Position numbers and translations under genes: made by a program. Below, one piece after another: positions 56,504 through 64,000 of a stretch of 64,000 nucleotides of DNA. Each line of letters opens with the position of its first letter. The first letter of the stretch is position 1. This stretch comes from Allacma fusca. Taxonomy: Eukaryota; Arthropoda; Collembola; Symphypleona; Sminthuridae. Below the pieces are notes generated by a model, which saw nothing but the letters and a program-made list of their open reading frames with translations, was not told the origin of the DNA and did not search any database. The stretch spans positions 41,767,632-41,831,631 of the forward strand of contig OX359246.1 of the NCBI GenBank assembly GCA_947179485.1, given 5' to 3'.

Positions 56504-57795
56504 GTCAATTGTCGTTGTGGAGAAGCTGGTGGTTGTGCCGGCCCTTGTTGTGGTAGCCGTGCGCTTAAATTAATGACAGCCTCCTCCAAAGCTCTGATGT
56601 TGTTTTGATTGTCATGCTGGTTAAAACGCTGTCCCTGATTATTATTCTGTCTGGGATTTTGTTGTCGATTGTTATTATCATTATTCTGGCCTTGTTGGCG
56701 GTTGTTGTTAAAGCGAGGCTGGAAATTATTTCTTTTGAAATTATTCTGGATATTTCCTTGCTGGTTTTGATGGTGCTGTAAATTCTGTCTCGGGTTGAAA
56801 TTACGTTGACCATTCTGATTGTTCTGTTGTTGGTTTGGACGCTGTGGCTGTCCATCTCGTCCTGGGTAGATGGGTGGTAGCCCATCTCGAAGTCTGAAAC
56901 AAATAGCTGCCTGGTGACCCTTCTTCTGGCAATACAGGCAAGTATCTGGAGTCAAATTTTTAACTACTGCTGGAATGTCGGAGATTGATTTAGTTGTTTT
57001 AGGAGCTGCTGCTTCCTTTGTAGTCTTTCCTGGTTTAGATTCCGGAGCCAGGAGCCTACCATGTTTATTTTCAACTATGAGAATTTCTTTAAGCCTGGCC
57101 TCGAATCCTGGTAATGTGGTATGCTGGACATCGGAAAAGTGCATTCGCAAATCCACTGGTAATTTTCGTCGAAGTCGCTCAACAATCTGTATCGTTGAGT
57201 AAGTTGGCTCGATTTTGTACAGTAATTTAATGAGCTGATGACAATAGTCATGAGCGGATAATCCTGAAGTGAGTGTAAAACTCTCATAAGCATCCATGGC
57301 ATCTCGACATTGTATGAGGTCATCGTATTGACGAAGAAAGGATTCCTTAGAATAAGACCAAGTCTTGTCTGCTGGATCCTTTGCTTCCTGTCTGCGTCGG
57401 ATTTTCGGTTGTATGGTTGAAAACCATTCTCGAACTTCGGGATGTTGTCGGGCTTCAAAGAAGTAGTGGAAAACCTGAAGAAAATATTCGGGTGGTAACT
57501 GGAGATTTTCTCGTTGAGTATCCAAAGTCTGGATGTAGTCCTTAGCATTATCAATGCCATTGTAAGGAGATAATCTGGTCTTCAGTTTCTTGAAGTTATC
57601 TTCATTTTGGTCATGAAAGGATTTACCAAGAAACTTGAATCCTGGTAACATCTGCTGGATGGAATTAATCTGGTCTTGTAGGTCACTAACCTGAGCCTGG
57701 TTAAGCCTTTCAAGTTCTTCTTTCACATTTTTAGCTTCAATTAATTCTGACTTTAATTTTGAGATTTCTGCTTGAAGTTCCTCTTCGGTAGGCAT
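56479..57795 (-). CDS. gag polyprotein of the gypsy element (438 aa)
   Basis: Gag builds the particle that packages element RNA. Residues 1-50 are a charged coiled coil, about 55-250 look like capsid (helix-rich, with a FEARQHPEVREWF region), residues 286-299 form a CCHC zinc knuckle (CLYCQKKGHQAAIC), and about 315-400 are an Asn/Gln/Arg-rich nucleocapsid tail with repeated NNQ and RQN. It overlaps the pol frame by 25 bp. The start at 57,795 is the first ATG after the leader and gives the full coiled coil. It looks whole. Confidence 0.93.
   Translation of the reverse strand: MPTEEELQAEISKLKSELIEAKNVKEELERLNQAQVSDLQDQINSIQQMLPGFKFLGKSFHDQNEDNFKKLKTRLSPYNGIDNAKDYIQTLDTQRENLQLPPEYFLQVFHYFFEARQHPEVREWFSTIQPKIRRRQEAKDPADKTWSYSKESFLRQYDDLIQCRDAMDAYESFTLTSGLSAHDYCHQLIKLLYKIEPTYSTIQIVERLRRKLPVDLRMHFSDVQHTTLPGFEARLKEILIVENKHGRLLAPESKPGKTTKEAAAPKTTKSISDIPAVVKNLTPDTCLYCQKKGHQAAICFRLRDGLPPIYPGRDGQPQRPNQQQNNQNGQRNFNPRQNLQHHQNQQGNIQNNFKRNNFQPRFNNNRQQGQNNDNNNRQQNPRQNNNQGQRFNQHDNQNNIRALEEAVINLSARLPQQGPAQPPASPQRQLTWFPSGNE
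56485..56491 (-). promoter_or_regulatory. Slippery heptamer GGGAAAC in the gag-pol overlap
   Basis: On the minus strand the last gag codons read TCG GGA AAC GAA TAG, so G-GGA-AAC sits in the phase used for -1 ribosomal frameshifting in lentiviruses such as visna and in other retroelements. The pol frame lies in the -1 direction. A downstream pseudoknot was not searched. Confidence 0.65.
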
Positions 57796-58498
57796 TTTGA
57801 CAAGAATTATAGATGACGGGAATGCGGGTCGAAAGAAAATGCGGGAAGACCAAAGTTAATGGAGAAATTAAAATAAAATAAATGGTAGTACCGGATATGA
57901 CTGGCTAGTCATGATGAAAATCCGGAGTAGCCGTTAATTATTTCGGTCCAAAAACTGGTAAAATCGTTCGAAAATCGGTAAAGGGTTGTCCGAATTCGGT
58001 CGTAAAATCGTCCACGGGTAAATGAAAATGGGTTGATCCTCGTCAAAAGGTCATCAACTGTCCCAAAAGGTCGGAAAATCGAAGTCCTGGGTGGAAAACC
58101 AACGTCCCTTGATCTCCGGGTTGGTCGGTCTCTCCAGGTTGGCCTTATGGGAAGTAGATGAAAACGTCCGATTTTGGGTAAAGTTCGACGAAAATGTTCA
58201 AAATTTCACGGTAACTGGGTAAAATAGTTACTATAGTTCGTAGAAAAATAGTTTGTAGGTTTTTAAAGTCAAGTGTTCAAAACTTATGAAGTGGAAAATC
58301 ACTTATGCATTACACAAAGGTAAGTGTTCTTTGTTTGTGTACTTATGTATGTATCACTGGTGTAACCGTCAAAGGTTCTGGTTCTGGTTACAGGTAAAAT
58401 AAAATATCCATTTTCACTGGAGTTTTCGTAGAAAAATTAAATAAAATAAACACAAAAATACGTAAAAATAGTCCTATTTTTCGGATGGGTTCGATTAA
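57796..58498 (-). other. 5' leader of the gypsy element
   Basis: About 0.7 kb without open frames, between the primer-binding site and gag. On the plus strand, short TCGGTAAA, TCGTCC and AAAATCG-type motifs recur from 57,950 to 58,200. It probably holds packaging signals. Confidence 0.55.
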
Positions 58499-58511
58499 GG
58501 AGCCTCCACCA
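58499..58511 (-). other. Primer-binding site
   Basis: On the minus strand TGGTGGAGGCTCC starts two bases after the LTR end. The first eight bases fit the 3' end of tRNA-Ala (…CTCCACCA). Further in, the plus strand reads GGTTCGATT (58,488-58,496), which looks like a tRNA T-loop, so the match to a tRNA 3' end may be unusually long, though the spacing is off by one base. Confidence 0.65.
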
Positions 58512-58513
58512 AT

Positions 58514-58851
58514 TGTAACACGGCTATTTGGGGGATTAAAGCTGTGTTAGCAATATGAGCCTGTGAGCCTTAGTGTCTAGTATGTACGTAGCTAAGGGGA
58601 ACTACGAGAGGGGAATCCGAAAGAATAAGGGCTTGTGTTTATATAGTTTATGATTATTTATTAAGAGTAGATTAGTTGATGTTACACATAAGGCGGTTAT
58701 TCACAGACTGTCCTTGACAGTCCCGAGTTACCTTTATATAGGTGCTCGGTTTAGCATAGGTAAAGCGGAAGGAAGGAGTAAGATGTTGAAGAAGAGAGTA
58801 ACTCTCATGAGTTACGGAACTTAACATAAGCATGAATATCTTACTGCTACA
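58514..58851 (-). repeat. LTR, 5' copy
   Basis: 338 bp, the promoter-bearing LTR. TATATAAAGG lies at 58,731-58,740 and AATAAA at 58,657-58,662, both on the minus strand. It differs from the 3' copy at two positions. Confidence 0.95.
58731..58740 (-). promoter_or_regulatory. TATA box of the gypsy 5' LTR
   Basis: TATATAAAGG on the minus strand, an excellent TATA match, about 75 nt upstream of the LTR polyA signal. Confidence 0.7.
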
Positions 58852-59511
58852 ATAAATAAAATAATTTGAGAATTTTTCTGGTTATGTTCAATATTCGTAA
58901 TTGTATATTCATCATGTTAACGTGGTTGCGTGAAGTCTTAATTCTCATATTAGTTCACGGGCACTTGTTTAGCTTTACTCTATTTAAAACTATCAAAGTT
59001 TACAATATGAGGGGGATGTAATACAAACAAGTTGCAGATTTCAATATATAAGGCTCCTTAGTAGGAAGATGGATCCCGTAAGACAGCTTCATAAATGTCA
59101 AAGTTCCAATGACCAGTGCCAGAGTCATCCTTCCCGGAAGGACCAACGTTCAGAGTTGTGTGCACAAGAGACATAGCAAAAGAGAAAGTAGAATCCGTAG
59201 TAGTAAGTGTAGATAACAATAATCATATTCATGGTATGCAGACTAAGAGGAAATGGGCTAAAATTGAATGGTTGTCGTTGGCTTACAAAGAAGAGAAAAT
59301 CTCAATTAACTTCTTATGGTTGACTTTTTATTGCTTGCTCATCCATATCCATACCAATCAGAGAAATACATGTAATTTTAATGGTTTATCTATGTAAATG
59401 GAGTAGTTTATACGTTGGAACAAAATATTGTCATGTATTGTTTACTAACAGCTTATTAAGGAGCTATTGATCAAGTACCGTGGTGAGTAACCATGTCTTG
59501 TGTGCCCCTGT
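58852..59511 (+). other. Intergenic with a weak gene-start candidate
   Basis: TATATAAGG at 59,046-59,054 is a TATA-like motif. All three frames are open for some distance after ATG 59,070, and a donor GTAGTA|GTAAGT lies near 59,203. The translations (for example MPESSFPEGPTFRVVCTRDI) match no family I know. It may be a first exon or chance. Confidence 0.2.
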
Positions 59512-59649
59512 CAGTGCTCGAAATGGGTACAACAACCGTGTACCCATTCCAGTATCTGAGTACTCCGGTAAATTTTTTCAGTACCCGTACCGATACTTGA
59601 AATTAAAATGAGGTACCTATACCTGCAACTTGTCCATAACCGTAACGTA

Positions 59650-61873
59650 CAGGTTTGTGCAAATGAAAATGCCCTGGGTTTTATACTTCCACATCTGAAA
59701 AAGCCTAGAAATGCCCTTACTCTGAAAATGCCCTGCATTTTGTGTAATTTTGAATTATTGGGCATTTTGCCAGAAACATATACACAATGACCATTATTGA
59801 TTATTGCTCCTACATAAGGGAATTTTTCATAGCATAATCAAATCTATCTAGCTTAAAAAATATTACTGTTGATTTTTTTAAAAATATTTTTAATTCGCCT
59901 AATTCGTTACTTATGGCGAGTGATTTTAAGGATTTCAATAACCCTTAAACATTTTTAACCTCAACAAAGTTACAAGCATTAAAAGCTATATAGTCGCTGA
60001 AGAGGTAAAATTAACTAATTGTAATTATTATACAAAAGCATGTGCACGTAGACCAATTTGTCTCTTTAGGTACGATATATTATAAAAACTTTGGGATTTG
60101 AAAAAAATGTGCATACTGCCTGTATATGTTCCTGTATACGAATTTTGATAATGGCTTGTAAAAAATAGAAAATAATCACTAAATGATTTTCAGATTTTAC
60201 AGTCATCAGGTACGTAAGATGCGGCGGTTATAAACTATTTAATCTTCAAACAACGAGTTCTTGCAATATAAATAAATTGTAATAACAATAATTATTATTA
60301 TTGTTATTACATAAAATTGTCTATATCAACTGGCAAAATACTGTTTTGCGATTTAGTACGCAAAATTAGTATGCAGCTAAAGGCACAAACCGAAAACATT
60401 TAAGCGATTATGCCAAACATTTCTACCCTAGGCTGAATATGCCAAAAATTCCTACCCTAGGCTGAATATGCCAAAAATTCCTACCCTAGGCTGAATATGC
60501 CCAAAATGCATAAAGTACCATAGATGCCGAAAATACCATGAAATTAAAATGCCGAAAATGCCATGGCATTTTAAATTCCACAACCCTGCCCATACCTGTA
60601 CCCGCAATCAGTGCACGGCACGGGTACGAAAAATCGGTACCCGAAATGCGGGTATTGCAATAATTAGTATCTATACCCGTACCCATACCCGGGTATCCGG
60701 GGACACATTTTTCGTACCCGTACCCGCAATGTAATCTCAATCCATGTACCTGTACCCGTATTGTATCCGTACCCGAAAAATACTCGAAAATTGTACCCAT
60801 ACCCTTTCGGCATTATGCCTGCCCAAAATGCCCTGGCATTTTGGGCATCTATGGCACTTTGGGCATTTTGGGCATATTCAGCCTAGGGCAGGCATTTTCG
60901 GCATATTCATTCCAATTTTTTAAATATATGACTTTAGCTACCTGCTAATTTTGCAAAATAAGTCACAAAACAGTATGTTGCAAATAATTTTAATATTCAA
61001 CTGGATTATATAATAAAATATTATAGAAACAAACTGTTTCCAAAAAGGTTGAAACCAGGAGCCAGTTGATATAGACATATTTATGGAAAAATAATAATGC
61101 ATCTATGTTCCTTATTTTGTTGTAAAAATTCGCTTGTACACCGTGTCTGTAATTATTTAGATTTCAAGAACAAACATATTCGGGCAAAGATGCAACACAA
61201 AAAGATAAAATAGTTGTTAAAAAATTAACAATATCATTGTTTGTGAGCTTCAAAACTCGTCGTCATCTAAATGCATTTATTGTTACATTTTGAACTCCTA
61301 GAATTATTACACTGGTTTACTACGGCTGATTAAATGCAGTTTTCAAAGTCGACACAAAATTTGCTACGGAATCTCCAAGTTTTGACATTTTTTATAACCG
61401 TCGCATTGTATGTATCTAATGGAAGTGTAAAATTTTCTATACTTTACAAGCCATTATCAAAATACGGAATTTATACTGGCACTGTGCAAATTGTTCTTTC
61501 CAAATCCAAAAGTTTTTTTAATGTACAGCGTTAAAGGTTTGCAACTCCGTTGGGGCTTATTGAAATAGTCTTTAGGGAATTAGACGAACTAAATCATTTT
61601 TTTTAAATCAAGTATAAGATTTTCTAAAACTGGATGGGTTTGATTATACTATTAAAAACTCCCTTATATTCGCCAAAGGAGCAATACTGGTCATAGTGTA
61701 TAAGTTTCTGTAAAAATGCCAAATATGCCCAAAATGCCTGCCGAAAATGCCCAAAATGCCGGGCATTTTCAGAGTAAGGCATTTTCAGGGCATTTTCGGC
61801 GTTTTGGGCATTTTCAGGGCATTTTCAGGAGGGCAGGCATAAAACCGAGGGCATTTTCATTTGTGCAACCGTG
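59650..61873. mobile_element. Family G long-inverted-repeat element, copy 2
   Basis: The left part (GTTTGTGCAAATGAAAATGC, 59,652 on) and the right part (its mirror, ending CATTTGTGCAACC at 61,870) are reverse complements over about 560-680 bp (59,650-60,215 and 61,190-61,870). The arms begin with GAAAATGCC motifs and continue with AT-rich sequence shared with copy 1. The middle has been invaded by the element at 60,408-60,925. No coding frame. Such long arms would fold into a stable stem. Confidence 0.7.
60408..60925. mobile_element. Nested element with CCCTAGGCTGAATATGCC ends
   Basis: CTACCCTAGGCTGAATATGC occurs three times in tandem at 60,423, 60,452 and 60,481 (29-bp step). Its mirror GGCATATTCAGCCTAGGGCA closes the right side near 60,876-60,895. 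Next inward are GCCCAAAATGCC-type repeats, and in the core (60,580-60,810) CGGGTACGGGTA-type repeats, so this is itself a composite. Confidence 0.6.
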
Positions 61874-62109
61874 GTCGCGGGTACGGGTAAATGACCCCAT
61901 TATACCCGTACCCGGTGGGTATATACCTAATTTGAAATCCTTATACCCGTACCCATACTCGTACCCGTACCCGAAATTTTGAGCCGAACAAAGTGTACCC
62001 GGGTAGTACCCGGAATTGTTCGGGTACACAAAATCGGTACCCGGGTAGTACCCATACCCGTACCCATACCCGTTTACCCGAGTATTACCCATACCCGTGC
62101 CGAGCACTG
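61874..62109. mobile_element. CGGGTACGGGTA iterated-motif element part
   Basis: Dense TACCCGTACCC on one strand, ending GTGCCGAGCACTG at 62,109, whose inverse CAGTGCTCGGCAC is a terminus like that at 59,512. It matches 42,690-42,908 in reverse. The left terminus is not separately visible. Confidence 0.6.
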
Positions 62110-62213
62110 CCCGCAATCTAATCCACTTTGTTGTCTTAAATCAAGCGTCCCCAGTTAGTACCCGTACCAGTTCCCATTTACACGAATATTACCAGTACCC
62201 AATCCGAGCACTA

Positions 62214-64000
62214 GACCCTCGCATGCTCGCAGTGACAACGACCTGTATGACAATGCCCTAGTCAGTCCAGGTTTGTTTTATGAAAACGCATACTTATATA
62301 ATTATTCACTCTCACCAATTACGGAAACCGGGTGTTGTACTCTCCACTTGATTATGTATGAACTTGTTAATATGTCCTACATTTATCTAGTTCTTCAGCA
62401 TAAATTTTTGATCTAGATGGAAAGCTTAACCTTAATTTATTGTAATTAACTATCTGAAAAGCCAGCGTAATCTGCAAAGGTCATTTTATCCGAGAGGCAC
62501 TTAACGAAGCCTTAAAATCAAAATATTCACTGATTAAAACATAATACCTGCCTATAATTTTTCATCGAGTCCCTTGTAAATGTAAAGATGAAACTACCAA
62601 ATGGTTACCAATTATTTGTCTCCTTTGAACGTTGTACATATTTACCATTTACCACTAATAATAACATATGAAATTCCCTGATCAATTTAAGTCCAAGGGA
62701 CACTCACGTCTGTGAAACTGCCCATAACTGTACATCTACCGTTCATATTTAGTCATAAACATCTCAACACAGAACCCAACTTGATAATTTTTAATAAAAA
62801 AACATGTAAAGGTACTAATCACAATATTGGTTCAGATTGGTCATGAAACCTTTTTAGCTATTCTCTATTAGCTTTAAGATTGCAAAATGTTAATTAATCT
62901 TGTTAAGTAAGTAAATAAACGTTTCTTTCATAGTCGACATTTTTTAAATTTTGGAACCTGCTCAACAGGAATGTGAAAAGTCTTCCGCAAAGGACAATAA
63001 GTCCTTACAGCGAGACAATGTCTCAGGTGAATACTTATGTGCTTGGTCGAGAAATTTAAGCCTGTTTTAATAACCCCCACAAATTTTAACGAAAATCGAA
63101 ATTTTTGTTGAAGAATTTTCAACACTAGTGAACTTTCCTAAGACCCCCCAAAATCGAGAGCAAACTGATTCTCAGTCGATTGTTTCACTTTATTGCTACT
63201 CATCCTGACTGCATAGAAGGTCAGGGAAGTGCAAATGGAATTGCGCGGTGCGCGTGGAGCCTGGGGTTAACGTTTTGTTTGGTATCAAGGTTGTTTTGTC
63301 ATGGTGTTAATCATATGCGAATTTAAGTATGTGCCTGTGCGAAATTACACGAAAATTACTGTAGGCAAACACGATTGCACATATTTGGCATTTTCTTATT
63401 GATGCACTAATATCAATTATCACAATACTTCCGCATGGCTAAAACAAATTATATATTTCGTTCCGCGTGTATCATATGATTATATATGCATGCATTGCAG
63501 ATACCTCTGTGCTAGTTTCCGATATTTCCATTTCACACACAATTCTTCTCCTCATTGCAAGTTTACTCGCTGACCAATGAAGGTGCTCAGTATCCCCAGT
63601 TTTATCCCTTAACAAGTTAACAACAAAGTTCAGAGACGTTTAAAGGCGAAAAAATAGTAACACTAGAGCTGAGTAATACGTAAATACTAGCCCACTGCAG
63701 TCTGCAAGCTCCTCCGAAAATATTTTTTGGTTCTCTCTTTACGGTTAGAGTTACGTATAAATTTGTCTAGCCAATTGAAAGTAGAATATCTCATCACTCT
63801 AACATTAACTGTTAATTTTCTCCATGGTATTTCACAAGTCCTAAACGACTCGGCATATAATACAAATTTTGTTAAATGTTAGAAATATACAAGCTAATTG
63901 TCCAACTTACCTAATTTACACTTAAGATATTACCTCTGAAACTGCCCGTCTGCGTATGATACAAACGAGATGCGTCCTTTTAAAAGTAGGAAAACAAAGT
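62214..64000. other. Intergenic, no gene or repeat recognised
   Basis: AT-rich sequence. A 65-codon minus frame at 62,928-63,125 has no recognisable features. No terminal repeats or tandem arrays were seen. Confidence 0.5.

Larger units (their letters stand above)
47794..58851 (-). mobile_element. Full-length Ty3/gypsy LTR retrotransposon, 11,058 bp, minus strand
   Basis: Two 338-bp LTRs bound an internal region with, on the minus strand, a primer-binding site, a leader, gag (57,795-56,479), pol (56,503-49,397) and a 1.26-kb non-coding 3' part. Domain order protease-RT-RNase H-integrase with a GPY-type module places it in Ty3/gypsy. The LTRs differ at only 2 of 338 positions, so the insertion is young. 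The element looks whole. Flanks differ (AACG on the left, ATAA on the right), so no target duplication is visible, which may mean recombination between copies or later change. Both reading frames overlap with a shift, a layout many retroelements translate by programmed -1 frameshifting. Confidence 0.95.
59512..62213. mobile_element. Outer CAGTGCTCG element hosting nested insertions
   Basis: The left end is CAGTGCTCGAAATGGGTAC. The right end is GTACCCAATCCGAGCACTA, its near inverse. Both outer parts iterate GTACCCGTACC. The flanks GCCCCTGT and GACCCTCG agree at 5 of 8, a possible worn target duplication. Inside lie family G copy 2, a further element at 60,408-60,925 and a second CGGGTA-rich part at 61,874-62,109. 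Confidence 0.55.

Noticed and set aside
49774-57202. Plus-strand and alternate-frame open frames of 60-160 codons across the gypsy element
   Set aside because: They are shadows of gag and pol in other frames.
47784-58860. Target duplication of the gypsy element
   Set aside because: Bases outside the two LTRs (AACG and ATAA) differ, so none is claimed.
59511-62116. Small frames rich in Tyr-Gly-Tyr or Pro repeats in the nested element stack
   Set aside because: They are translations of CGGGTACGGGTA and GCCCAAAATGCC iterations, not genes.

Overview
The window is eukaryotic and almost certainly from an invertebrate, perhaps an arthropod. The signs are low GC, GT-AG introns, AATAAA signals, a metazoan-style Ty3/gypsy retrotransposon, many hAT-like non-autonomous DNA transposons and a small spliced gene that resembles an uncharacterised arthropod gene family. 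No bacterial-style operons, rRNA, tRNA or CRISPR were found. The species cannot be named from the sequence alone.

Layout. (1) 1-20,909 is one continuous satellite built from a 12-bp monomer (AATTTGCAGTCT) with higher-order repeats; it enters from outside the window. (2) 20,996-25,100 is a copy of a long-inverted-repeat element (here called family G). It is split by a 3.35-kb reduced LTR element on the minus strand that keeps gag-like sequence and carries a 53-bp minisatellite. (3) 25,300-26,100 has a CRAL-TRIO-like exon candidate. (4) 26,330-31,800 is a cluster of short hAT-type elements, three of them with perfect 8-bp target duplications. (5) 31,812-33,808 is an array of eight 260-bp units rich in hairpins. 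(6) 33,973-42,599 is the best host gene candidate: three exons (about 190 aa) whose two introns are almost wholly transposon. (7) 42,690-47,790 holds further iterated-motif elements, a LINE ORF1 remnant and a 200-bp assembly gap. (8) 47,794-58,851 is a full-length, young Ty3/gypsy retrotransposon on the minus strand, with gag, a 2,368-residue pol-type ORF and near-identical LTRs. (9) 59,512-62,213 is a nested stack of inverted-repeat elements. (10) 62,214-64,000 shows nothing clear.

The most notable pattern is a set of separate non-autonomous transposon families. Most begin with CAG-type ends, several have 8-bp target duplications, and each interior is an iteration of its own short motif: GCCCAAAATGCC, GGTTTAAACC, CAGGGATTTT, CTTGAACTTGAC, CGGGTACGGGTA or GACCCGAAC. 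Other points of interest are the 260-bp repeat with hairpins whose loops are complementary to each other, the transposon-filled introns of the small gene, and the roughly 1,060-residue C-terminal extension of the gypsy pol ORF with a duplicated Cys/His motif. Calls were made by eye; family names rest on remembered motifs, not on searches.
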